From: a virus
Length of the DNA stretch: 21,086 bases
Reading direction: 5' to 3' (one strand)
Virus record (IMG/VR): IMGVR_UViG_3300008113_001092
Coordinates: 1-21,086 of that record
The first letter of the stretch is position 1, and each line of letters begins with the position of its first letter. Position numbers and translations under genes: made by a program. The notes under the pieces were generated by a model that was given only the letters and a program-made list of their open reading frames with translations, had not been told where the DNA came from and searched no databases. Below are positions 6,487 through 12,940 of the stretch, piece by piece.

Positions 6487-6683
6487 GTTATTGCAGACTA
6501 AGTCCTGAGTGCGACATTTACTGCTACTACCACGTTGGCGGGTATTACGAAGTCTGGTCTGGCGCAGGAGAGCATCAGTTCAAAACAGCAAAAGAGACGG
6601 TGGCTTTTTTACGTGAGCGCAGGGAAGCAGGGGATAAAGTACCTGACTACGTATTTGAGAATTTAAGTGAGGAAAGAACATGA
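6483..6683 (+). CDS. 'MSYCRLS' small phage protein
   Basis: A 66-residue protein starting MSYCRLSPECDIYCYYHVGGYYEVW, an N-terminus typical of a small phage protein of unknown function. Three cysteines (4, 10 and 14) and a cluster of tyrosines suggest a compact, perhaps metal-binding, N-terminal fold; the C-terminal half is a charged helix (KETVAFLRERREAG). The start overlaps the previous stop (ATGA), and GGGAG lies about 8 bases upstream. The stop overlaps the ATG of the 6680 remnant. Confidence 0.8.
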   Translation: MSYCRLSPECDIYCYYHVGGYYEVWSGAGEHQFKTAKETVAFLRERREAGDKVPDYVFENLSEERT

Positions 6684-6870
6684 ACAGAGATGAGATTATC
6701 CGCATGGCGCAGCAGCGGAGCGCGAATGGCAAGGGCTGACGATGGAAGAAACAGAATTGCTTATTCGTGAAGCAGCGAAGTTTCGAAAAGGGTACATAAA
6801 TGCGGACTTCTTAAACTTTGCCAAGCTTGTTGCTGAAGTAGAGCAATTATTAAAGGAGAAGAACAGCTAA
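6680..6870 (+). pseudogene. Probable remnant of a second MNRDEI-family gene (two frames)
   Basis: ATG 6680 has a good GAGGAAA ribosome-binding site and starts MNRDEIIRMA, as in the 6271 gene, but the frame stops after 19 codons at 6737-6739. One frame over, the sequence reads AAAEREWQGLTMEETELLIREA, resembling the downstream part of the same family, and continues to a TAA at 6868-6870. The simplest reading is a second family copy that lost its middle and its frame. An ATG at 6742 could still yield a 42-residue helical protein ending in LVAEVEQLLKEKNS, though its ribosome-binding site is weak. The family comparison is from memory. Confidence 0.5.
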
Positions 6871-6898
6871 TGATAACTAAAGTATATGGAGAAGCACG

Positions 6899-7105
6899 AT
6901 GGTAGCAAGAAAGGCTGAGCGACTCGCAAATGCGTTGCTTGAGATGCCACGAGGTGAGAACGACATAGAGGCCGCAGCAGTACTGCGCCAACTAGCTAGG
7001 GTGTACGAGGTTGCACACGAGATGGTATGGGCAAAGACGCACGAGCAAAGTAAGAATGCCTACCTTGAGATGATTGACTTAATTAAGGGGAAGCCAAATG
7101 ACTGA
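6899..7105 (+). CDS. Small helical phage protein of unknown function
   Basis: A 68-residue protein at ATG 6899 with GGAGA 7-8 bases upstream. The composition is almost wholly helical (KAERLANALLEM...DIEAAAVLRQLARVYEVAHEMV), a type common among phage early genes (pattern: a.eLr.La.vn.el). It overlaps the next gene by 8 bases. No domain with known function. Coding is likely from the start context, the overlap pattern and the regular helical heptads. Confidence 0.75.
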   Translation: MVARKAERLANALLEMPRGENDIEAAAVLRQLARVYEVAHEMVWAKTHEQSKNAYLEMIDLIKGKPND

Positions 7106-7460
7106 AGAAGTCCCCACTAAACGCAAGGGGAGAGGGCTGGGCAAGCGACCAGCGTTATTTAACACAAGTGTAAGACTGCCTATTGAGGTAATGGATTACT
7201 TCAATGAGCACCATCCGTATTCCAAGCAAGCCATGATGCGGGAGGTGTTGATTGAGTACGTGCGTCGCAAGACGAACAAAGAAGTGCAAGTAGAAATAAC
7301 TAAACCTATTAACGAAGGAGCTAAACATGACTACGAAGAAACGAGGCCGACCCCGCAAGCAAGTCCAGATACCGACGAGTACGCCGGACTTAGCGAAGAA
7401 GAAATCGAAAGACTCGTCGCTGCGCGGTATCACGTCAAGTCGTGGGCGCCAACCCGATAA
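7098..7460 (+). CDS. Ribbon-helix-helix-like DNA-binding protein (tentative)
   Basis: A 120-residue protein from ATG 7098 with AGGGGA just upstream. After a basic N-terminus (TKRKGRGLGKRP), residues 18-58 (PALFNTSVRLPIEVMDYF...QAMMREVLIEYVRRK) read like a strand-helix-helix unit of ribbon-helix-helix or Arc-type DNA-binding proteins, though I cannot verify the fold. The last 45 codons overlap the next gene in another frame by 134 bases, yet still read sensibly (EYAGLSEEEIERLVAARY). As a small DNA-binding protein it is one candidate to recognise the palindromes of this window. Confidence 0.7.
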   Translation: MTEEVPTKRKGRGLGKRPALFNTSVRLPIEVMDYFNEHHPYSKQAMMREVLIEYVRRKTNKEVQVEITKPINEGAKHDYEETRPTPQASPDTDEYAGLSEEEIERLVAARYHVKSWAPTR

Positions 7461-7857
7461 GGCCGAGGTGATACGCAAGTACGCAGTAACTTTCCCCAAC
7501 ATGGGTGTGCGGGAGATTGCCGCCGCCACAGCATATAGCTATTCGTACATATCCAAAGTGCTCTCCGTCTGGCGGGCTAAGCAGCAGGGTGTGAAGGTAG
7601 TGAAGTACTTGAGTGAAGCGTTCGAGGGTGAGAAAGAGTTCGGCAACTCAAACGTCGATCTGGTCAACCACCCACCGCATTACACTACCGGTGGCATTGA
7701 GACTATCGATTTTATTGAAGCCAAGCAACTCTCTTACAACTTAGGTAATGTTGTTAAGTACATTACACGTGCCGACCACAAGGGCAACAGGAAGCAAGAC
7801 CTGATGAAAGCACGGTGGTATCTTGACCGAGAGATAACTAAAGCCGCAGCACCCTGA
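7327..7857 (+). CDS. AT-hook/HTH protein with C-terminal DUF3310 domain
   Basis: A 176-residue protein with three parts. Residues 3-11 (TKKRGRPRK) form an AT-hook-like basic motif. Residues about 46-83 (AEVIRKYAVTFPNMGVREIAAATAYSYSYISKVLSVWR) form a helix-turn-helix. Residues 114-170 match the DUF3310 pattern: NHPPHYT.GGIE.ID.I.AK, LGNVVKYI.R, DL.KARWYLDREI. DUF3310 proteins are often annotated in phages as nucleotide-kinase-like, and their function is not settled. ATG 7327 has AAGGAG in a leader (AAGGAGCTAAACATG) identical to that of the MoxR gene. It ends at palindrome site 4 and the terminator, so it is the last gene of its unit. Confidence 0.88.
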   Translation: MTTKKRGRPRKQVQIPTSTPDLAKKKSKDSSLRGITSSRGRQPDKAEVIRKYAVTFPNMGVREIAAATAYSYSYISKVLSVWRAKQQGVKVVKYLSEAFEGEKEFGNSNVDLVNHPPHYTTGGIETIDFIEAKQLSYNLGNVVKYITRADHKGNRKQDLMKARWYLDREITKAAAP

Positions 7858-7874
7858 CCTAACATTTGTTAGGT
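7857..7874 (+). promoter_or_regulatory. Palindrome site 4 (possible operator)
   Basis: ACCTAACA-TT-TGTTAGGT is a perfect 8-bp inverted repeat with a 2-bp centre, the same motif as site 1 with a complementary centre. Its first base is the last base of the stop codon of the DUF3310 gene. It lies about 35 bp upstream of the -35 box at 7910, while site 5 lies just downstream of the promoter, so the two could bracket it. Confidence 0.6.
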
Positions 7875-7882
7875 TGTAAGCC

Positions 7883-7905
7883 AGCCGCCTTCGGGCGGCT
7901 TTTTT
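7883..7905 (+). terminator. Rho-independent terminator
   Basis: AGCCGCC (7883-7889), TTCG tetraloop (7890-7893), GGCGGCT (7894-7900), then a run of T to 7905. This is a textbook intrinsic terminator, 26 bases after the DUF3310 stop codon, and it closes the accessory transcription unit. Confidence 0.93.
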
Positions 7906-7909
7906 ATTG

Positions 7910-7937
7910 TTGACAAAGTCTATTCTCGTGTTATATT
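7910..7937 (+). promoter_or_regulatory. Sigma70-type promoter for the replication unit
   Basis: TTGACA (7910-7915), a 16-base spacer and TATATT (7932-7937), directly behind the terminator. The same boxes with the same spacing recur at 12910. It lies about 30 bases upstream of the start codon of the 7968 gene and has palindrome sites on both sides. Confidence 0.8.
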
Positions 7938-7942
7938 GGTGG

Positions 7943-7960
7943 CCTGAACTATTTGTTAGG
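7943..7960 (+). promoter_or_regulatory. Palindrome site 5, imperfect (possible operator)
   Basis: CCTGAAC and TGTTAGG flank a short centre. The right half matches the other sites exactly; the left half carries one extra base compared with CCTAAC. It sits 6 bases past the -10 box and overlaps the TAGGAG ribosome-binding site of the 7968 gene, a position where a bound protein would block transcription. Confidence 0.45.
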
Positions 7961-7967
7961 AGCCATC

Positions 7968-8315
7968 ATGAAGAAAGAAGTTCGCGTTGATAACCTAAAT
8001 ACCGACCTCAGTAATTTGATTTGCCCTGCTTGCGATGAGCCTTACCTACATCAGGGTATCATCGAAGTCTACAACCGTCATGAAGATGACGAGCTTGTCC
8101 GTTGCACTGTCGTAGACCACGGCAACGTATTCTCCCAAACTACCCCCAACAAAACTTCCAACAACCCAAGTGCTCGTAGGCAAGGGCTTGTCATTCATTT
8201 CGAATGTGAGCATTGCGAAGACGTTGACTTGAAGTTACGTATCGCACAACATAAGGGTTACACATTCATGGACTGGGAGTACGACGATGGCAATGACACC
8301 GGAAGCAAAAGTTAA
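7968..8315 (+). CDS. Conserved zinc-finger-type protein of unknown function
   Basis: A 115-residue protein with two CxxC knuckles: CPAC (19-22) and CEHC (80-83). The second lies in a VIHFECEHCED...LRIAQHKGYTFMDWE segment I recall as the signature of small zinc proteins in actinobacteria and phages (pattern: C..CG...H...C..gH.....IaqHKG...W). The central loop contains NNPSARRQGL, also typical. ATG 7968 is chosen because TAGGAG precedes it by 5 bases; the frame is open to a TTG in palindrome site 5, which I reject. The 3' end overlaps the VRR-NUC gene by 29 bases. Being first after the promoter it is probably early-expressed; the function is unknown. Confidence 0.85.
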   Translation: MKKEVRVDNLNTDLSNLICPACDEPYLHQGIIEVYNRHEDDELVRCTVVDHGNVFSQTTPNKTSNNPSARRQGLVIHFECEHCEDVDLKLRIAQHKGYTFMDWEYDDGNDTGSKS

Positions 8316-8589
8316 AGCAGCAGTCGTGCGGATACTGAAGAAGCACGGCGTGTATTACTTCTCCCCCAACACACACGGCTACGGACGCTCAGGCGTACCG
8401 GACATCATATGCTGTCTGCATGGGGGGAAGTTTCTAGCCATAGAGTGCAAGGCTGGGAGGAACCAACCGACTGCGCTGCAAGAGCGAGAGATACGCGAGA
8501 TACAACTACGCAAGGGGTTAGCAATGATTGTGCGTGAAGATAGCGTTGAGTTAGTAGAGCAAGTCGTTTCAGAGAATAGCCGCGCATGA
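8287..8589 (+). CDS. VRR-NUC domain nuclease
   Basis: A 100-residue stand-alone VRR-NUC domain, a PD-(D/E)XK superfamily nuclease fold found in phages and in the DNA-repair enzyme FAN1. The diagnostic elements are in order: an N-terminal helix (EAKVKAAVVRILKKHGVYYF), GVPDI (36-40) with the metal-binding aspartate, FLAIECKAG (49-57) with the catalytic Glu/Lys pair, and the following PT.LQ..E helix. VRR-NUC proteins of this kind act as structure-specific nucleases, so Holliday-junction or flap processing during phage replication is plausible. The start at ATG 8287 has GGGAG upstream; ATG 8293 is an alternative. It overlaps the polymerase start by 4 bases. Confidence 0.93.
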   Translation: MAMTPEAKVKAAVVRILKKHGVYYFSPNTHGYGRSGVPDIICCLHGGKFLAIECKAGRNQPTALQEREIREIQLRKGLAMIVREDSVELVEQVVSENSRA

Positions 8590-10349
8590 AAGTAATTACG
8601 CTGGACTTTGAGACGTACTATGACCGTGACTTCAGCCTGTCGAAGCTGACCACGGAAGAGTATGTGCGCGGGGACAAGTTCGAAACGATTGGCGTGGGGA
8701 TCAAGGATGGTGACGCAGAAGCCGAGTGGTGCAGTGGTACAGCCGAAGAGGTCAAGGAGTTCTTGGACTCATTCAATATGGGCGAACATCTGGTGCTTGC
8801 TCATAACGCTATGTTTGATGCCGCTATTCTTACTTGGCATTTCGGCATTAAGCCTCGCGGCTGGCTTGACACGCTTAGCATGTCACGTGCACTACACACT
8901 ATCGAAGTGGGCGGTAGCCTTGCGGCGCTAGCTAAGTACTACGCACTAGGTGAGAAGGGCGATGAGTACTGTAAGAACGATGTCGAGCTGACCTACAAGC
9001 TGTTCAACCTTTTGTCCCACCAGTTCCCTGCTAAAGAGCTACGGCTAATTGACCTGACCATCCGCATGTTCTCGGAGCCAAAGCTTCGCGTGGAAGTGGA
9101 GGGGCTACGCCAGCATTTATTAGCGGTGCAGAACACCAAAACGAAGCTGCTCGAATCGGTAACGATGGTGGACAAAGATCAGCTGATGTCGAACGTCAAG
9201 TTCGCCGGAACGCTACGCGCATTCAATATTGAACCGCCAATGAAGATCAGTCCGACCACAGGCAAAGAGACTTACGCCTTCTCAAAGAACGACGAAGAGT
9301 TTAAGGCGTTGCTTGCGCATGAAAACATAAACGTACAGGCTGTCGTGGCGGCACGGCTTGGGGTGAAGTCAACGCTAGAAGAAACCCGCACTGAGCGCAT
9401 GATCAGTATCGGACAACGCGGCCCCTTACCGGTACCCCTACGTTACTACGCTGCGCATACTGGACGTTGGGGAGGTGACGACAAGCTGAACCTACAGAAC
9501 TTACCCCGCAAGTCACCCATCAAGAAAGCCATCATTGCCCCCGAGGGCTATATGGTGATCGACTCGGACTCTTCGCAGATCGAAGCACGTACGCTGGCAT
9601 GGCTAGCGGGGCAGAATGATTTGGTGGCTGCGTTCGATCGGGGCGAGGACGTGTACAAAATTATGGCTTCTGCCATCTACGGCATCTCTGAAGCGTCAGT
9701 CAACCCAGATCAACGGTTCGTTGGTAAGACCACGATTCTCGGTGCGGGGTACGGCATGGGTGCTGCTAAGTTCCAAGCCCAGCTAAAGACATTCAAAGTT
9801 GAAATCGAGCTTGATGAATGCAAACGGATTATTGATACCTATCGTCGTACCTACCCACGCATCCCTGAGCTTTGGAAGCAAGCGGGGGAAGCCCTGCATG
9901 CCATCATTGGTGACAGAGCCACGGAGTTGGGGCGTGATGGAGTGCTGAAGATTGAGGGCACCAAAGGCATCCGACTGCCCAACGGCTTGTACATCAAGTA
10001 CCCCAACCTGCGCTGGATAGAGCGGGAGCCGGGAGCCAAACCCGAGTATGTGTACGACACCAAGCGCGGCAAAGCCACGATACCCAACCGCATCTACGGT
10101 GGGAAGGTAATCGAGAACGTCTGCCAAGCCCTAGCTAGGATCATCATCGGCGACCAGATGCTAATGATTGCCAAAAAGTATCCGGTGGTTATGACGGTGC
10201 ACGATGCTGTTACTTGCCTAGTACCAGAAGATGAAGCTGAAACAGGGAAGGAGTTCGTCGAGCTATGCATGAGACTACGCCCTATGTGGGCATCCGAGCT
10301 TCCGTTAAACTGCGAGGCTGGATACGGAAGGAGTTACGGAGAATGCTAG
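8586..10349 (+). CDS. Family A DNA polymerase with 3'-5' exonuclease domain
   Basis: The replicative polymerase, 587 residues. The N-terminal DEDD proofreading exonuclease shows Exo I LDFET (D7, E9), Exo II AHNAMFD (D78) and Exo III YCKND (Y128, D132). The polymerase domain has the THGRW-like HTGRWGG (291-297), motif A DSSQIE (D328-E333), motif B R377...K381...YG (389-390) and motif C VHDA (538-541). Motif C has Ala where Pol I has Glu. The length is compact compared with bacterial Pol I, with no 5' nuclease domain, as usual for phages. The ATG overlaps the VRR-NUC stop (ATGA), so translation is probably coupled. It would copy phage DNA with the primase-helicase at 14797. Confidence 0.97.
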   Translation: MKVITLDFETYYDRDFSLSKLTTEEYVRGDKFETIGVGIKDGDAEAEWCSGTAEEVKEFLDSFNMGEHLVLAHNAMFDAAILTWHFGIKPRGWLDTLSMSRALHTIEVGGSLAALAKYYALGEKGDEYCKNDVELTYKLFNLLSHQFPAKELRLIDLTIRMFSEPKLRVEVEGLRQHLLAVQNTKTKLLESVTMVDKDQLMSNVKFAGTLRAFNIEPPMKISPTTGKETYAFSKNDEEFKALLAHENINVQAVVAARLGVKSTLEETRTERMISIGQRGPLPVPLRYYAAHTGRWGGDDKLNLQNLPRKSPIKKAIIAPEGYMVIDSDSSQIEARTLAWLAGQNDLVAAFDRGEDVYKIMASAIYGISEASVNPDQRFVGKTTILGAGYGMGAAKFQAQLKTFKVEIELDECKRIIDTYRRTYPRIPELWKQAGEALHAIIGDRATELGRDGVLKIEGTKGIRLPNGLYIKYPNLRWIEREPGAKPEYVYDTKRGKATIPNRIYGGKVIENVCQALARIIIGDQMLMIAKKYPVVMTVHDAVTCLVPEDEAETGKEFVELCMRLRPMWASELPLNCEAGYGRSYGEC

Positions 10350-10543
10350 AGCCAATTAATTTCAACAAGCTATGGGTCATCATCAACGCATGGTGGGCTA
10401 AGTCCATGGTTGCCATACTGCTATTTTTCTTGGGGCTGTTAATCGGCATGGTGAATACAGAGAGCCGCATCGCGTCCGACTGCAAGTTTGCTAATGCGTT
10501 CCGTGTGGACATCCAAGCGTTCAGCTGCCAGAGGAAACTATGA
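10343..10543 (+). CDS. Small single-span membrane protein
   Basis: A 66-residue protein from ATG 10343, with AAGGAG at 10328-10333, overlapping the end of the polymerase gene by 7 bases. The frame extends to an upstream ATG at 10265 inside the polymerase gene, but the extension looks like out-of-frame reading and lacks a ribosome-binding site. Residues about 19-36 (KSMVAILLFFLGLLIGMV) form one transmembrane helix, followed by a C-terminal region with two cysteines (DCKFANAFRVDIQAFSC) of a type I recall in small phage proteins near the polymerase. The topology and a host-membrane role are inference. Confidence 0.8.
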   Translation: MLEPINFNKLWVIINAWWAKSMVAILLFFLGLLIGMVNTESRIASDCKFANAFRVDIQAFSCQRKL

Positions 10544-11202
10544 GCATTGTCTGGTCATACAGCAGCCTGAAAACCTTCCAGCAGTGCCCGAGGAAGTACT
10601 ATCACACGAAGGTTGCCAAAGATGTAAGGGAGCCTGATACGAAGGCTACGCTGTATGGCAAGCTGATGCACACGGTAGCCGAGGAGTTCATCCGTGACGG
10701 TAAGCCGATCCCACCGGAGTTTGACTACCTTGAGCCTACGCTGCAAATGCTAGCGGCTATCCCCGGCGAGAAGCACTGCGAGGTGAAGCTGGGGCTGACC
10801 CGAGAGATGAAAGCCTGTGACTTCGATGCCCCTGACGTGTGGTGGCATGGTATTGCCGACTTGGTAATTATTAACGAAGAGAAAGGTCTGGCACATTCAG
10901 TTGACTACAAGACCAGTAAGAGCGCACGATATGCAGACATCAAGCAACTAGATTTAGTTGCGGCGGGTATCTTCGCCAAGTTCCCGCAGGTCAAGAAGAT
11001 CAAGTCCGCTTTGGTGTTTGTGGTTAGCAAAGAGTTTGTGAAGGCCGACCACGCTAAAGAACAAGAACTACAGTATGTAGCGCAGATGCTGCCCGACATT
11101 ACACGGATCGAGTCAGCACTAAAGACTAACGTATGGAACCCAGTCAGCGGACCGCTGTGCAAGTTCTGTGCTGTTAAAGACTGTGAATACAACAGGAGCT
11201 AA
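10540..11202 (+). CDS. Cas4/RecB-like PD-(D/E)XK exonuclease with iron-sulfur cluster cysteines
   Basis: A 220-residue nuclease of the Cas4/RecB-nuclease family. The start SYSSLKTFQQCPRKYY carries the first cluster cysteine (C16); C207, C210 and C215 near the end (CKFCAVKDC) complete a four-cysteine [4Fe-4S] set. Catalytic residues can be read in order: H44 (GKLMH), D107 (WWHGIADLVI), D122 and K124 (VDYKT), Q136 (KQLDL). There are no CRISPR genes nearby; in phages such proteins act as DNA end-processing exonucleases in replication or recombination. The ATG overlaps the previous stop by 4 bases, with AGAGGAA upstream. Family and catalytic competence look secure. Confidence 0.94.
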   Translation: MSIVWSYSSLKTFQQCPRKYYHTKVAKDVREPDTKATLYGKLMHTVAEEFIRDGKPIPPEFDYLEPTLQMLAAIPGEKHCEVKLGLTREMKACDFDAPDVWWHGIADLVIINEEKGLAHSVDYKTSKSARYADIKQLDLVAAGIFAKFPQVKKIKSALVFVVSKEFVKADHAKEQELQYVAQMLPDITRIESALKTNVWNPVSGPLCKFCAVKDCEYNRS

Positions 11203-11204
11203 TC

Positions 11205-11513
11205 ATGCCCTACGTCAACAAGCCCCGCCCATACAAGAAAGAATACCAGCAGCAGTTAGCCAGAGGCGAAACTGATGAGCGTCGTGAGCGTGAACGCGCA
11301 CGAGCCAAGATTGATAAGAAGTACCCCGACCGTAACGGCAACGGCAAAGCTGATGCACGTGAGGGCAAAGACGTTGCGCATACGAAAGCGCTGTCTAAGG
11401 GTGGATCGAATGGTGACGGGCTGCGTATTCAGACAGCAACCGCCAACAGATCATTCCGCAGAAATTCGAATCATAAGGTGGTATCAGAGGTCAGCAAAAA
11501 AGAACGTAAGTAA
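11205..11513 (+). CDS. HNH-like phage protein
   Basis: A 102-residue, very basic protein with an AGGAG leader (GGAGCTAATCATG). The N-terminal half is an Arg/Glu-rich helix (RGETDERRERERARAK) followed by a DRNGNGKADAREG turn. The C-terminal half, DVAHTKALSKGGSNGDGLRIQTATANRSF (H59, N69, N81), follows the layout of HNH proteins (DH..pLs.GGsN...l......N). The first His-His pair is reduced to one histidine and the final position is Asn. It may be a degenerate HNH nuclease, an inactive DNA-binding relative or a variant active form. The context between two recombination-type enzymes favours a DNA role. Confidence 0.72.
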   Translation: MPYVNKPRPYKKEYQQQLARGETDERRERERARAKIDKKYPDRNGNGKADAREGKDVAHTKALSKGGSNGDGLRIQTATANRSFRRNSNHKVVSEVSKKERK

Positions 11514-11527
11514 CCAGCGAGAATTAG

Positions 11528-12913
11528 ATGCTTTTAGAAGATTACGAATGGCCTAGGCCATTTGGGTTTGCTCCGTTCGCCCATCAAAAAGAAACGGCTA
11601 AGTTCCTAGTCAGCAACCGCAAGTCCTTCTGCTTCAATGAGCAGGGCACCGGTAAGACTGCGTCGGTCATTTGGGCAACCGACTATCTCATGAACAAGGG
11701 TGTGCTACGGCGGGTGCTGATTGTGTGCCCCCTGTCCGTGATGCGCTCCGCTTGGCAAGAAGATTTATTCAAGTTCGCTGTACACCGCACCGTTGCTATT
11801 GCGCACGGATCAGCAGACAAGCGCCGAGAAATAATTAACGGCAACGCTGAGTTCGTCATCATCAACTTCGATGGCGTGAAGATCGTCAAAGATCAGCTAG
11901 CCAAAGCTGGGTTCGACTTGGTTGTGGTTGATGAAGCCTCGGCGTACAAGAACGCGCAGACTGATCGTTGGAAAGCACTTCGCGATGTAGGCAAAGCAGT
12001 CAAGGGGCTGTGGATGCTGACCGGCACTCCCGCTGCGCAGTCACCACTAGATGCGTATGGGCTAGCCAAGCTGGTTAACCCACAAGGCGTCCCACCTTTC
12101 TTCGGGCAGTATCGCGACACCGTGATGACTAAGGTGAGCGAGTACACGTGGATACCCAAGCCGGGAGCGCAGCAGCTAGTCCACAAGATTCTGCAACCTG
12201 CCATTCGGTTCGAGAAAGCCGACTGCCTAGACTTACCCCCCGTGACGTTTGTTGATCGCGATGCGCCGATGACCCCGCAGCAGACCAAGTACTACATGGC
12301 GATGAAGAAACAGATGTTGATCGAAGCCGCAGGGGAAGAGATTAGTTCTATCAACGCAGCAGCTAAGCTCAACAAGCTCCTACAGATTGCTGGTGGCGCG
12401 GTGTACTCCGACAAAAAAGAAGTCGTTGAGTTCGACGTTAGCAACCGACTAAGAGTCGTGCATGAAGTTATTGAGGAAGCAAGCCACAAGGTGTTGGTGT
12501 TCGTGCCATACACGCACACTATTGCTTTACTGAAAGAATTTCTTGAAAGCAAGCATATCTCTTGCGAAGTAATTAATGGTTCTGTGCCGGTCAATCGCCG
12601 TGCTGAGCTTGTCAAAGAGTTCCAAAGCAAACCTAATCCGCACGTATTGCTAATCCAACCACAGGCAGCAAGTCACGGCTTGACACTAACCGCAGCAGAT
12701 ACGATCATTTGGTATGCACCGACTACGAGTGTAGAAACTTATCTACAAGCAAATGCTCGGATTGATCGCCCCGGTCAGCAGAACAACATGACCATTGTGC
12801 ATATCGTCGGAAGCCCAGTTGAGTCAAAGGTCTACTCAATGTTGCGCGGCAATATCGACAACCACGAAAAAATAATTGAGCTTTATCGCCAAGAGATGGA
12901 AATTAGCTCTTGA
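11528..12913 (+). CDS. SNF2-family superfamily 2 helicase/ATPase
   Basis: A 461-residue DNA-dependent ATPase. Motif I is EQGTGKT (38-44), Ia is VLIVCPLSV, motif II is DEAS (135-138), motif III is LTGTP (164-168), and the C-terminal lobe has ASHGLTLTAAD and QANARIDRPGQ (407-417), the SNF2-type motif VI. Phages carry short SNF2 proteins of this kind beside their replication genes; roles in replication restart, branch migration or displacing host proteins are plausible but unproven. The ribosome-binding site is modest (GCGAGA). The stop codon TGA is part of the TTGACA box of the next promoter. Confidence 0.94.
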   Translation: MLLEDYEWPRPFGFAPFAHQKETAKFLVSNRKSFCFNEQGTGKTASVIWATDYLMNKGVLRRVLIVCPLSVMRSAWQEDLFKFAVHRTVAIAHGSADKRREIINGNAEFVIINFDGVKIVKDQLAKAGFDLVVVDEASAYKNAQTDRWKALRDVGKAVKGLWMLTGTPAAQSPLDAYGLAKLVNPQGVPPFFGQYRDTVMTKVSEYTWIPKPGAQQLVHKILQPAIRFEKADCLDLPPVTFVDRDAPMTPQQTKYYMAMKKQMLIEAAGEEISSINAAAKLNKLLQIAGGAVYSDKKEVVEFDVSNRLRVVHEVIEEASHKVLVFVPYTHTIALLKEFLESKHISCEVINGSVPVNRRAELVKEFQSKPNPHVLLIQPQAASHGLTLTAADTIIWYAPTTSVETYLQANARIDRPGQQNNMTIVHIVGSPVESKVYSMLRGNIDNHEKIIELYRQEMEISS

Positions 12914-12937
12914 CATTGTCCAATGCTGTTGTATATT
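12910..12937 (+). promoter_or_regulatory. Sigma70-type promoter overlapping the helicase stop codon
   Basis: TTGACA (12910-12915), a 16-base spacer and TATATT (12932-12937), with the same boxes and spacing as at 7910. It would transcribe the following non-coding stretch and the SSB/primase unit. Confidence 0.78.
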
Positions 12938-12940
12938 AGA

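Noticed and set aside
10265-10342. Longer N-terminus of the small membrane protein from ATG 10265
   Set aside because: The extension lies inside the polymerase gene in another frame and lacks a ribosome-binding site; ATG 10343 has AAGGAG.
10540-11202. CRISPR-associated role for the Cas4-like gene
   Set aside because: No repeat-spacer array or other cas gene is present; the phage replication context explains it.
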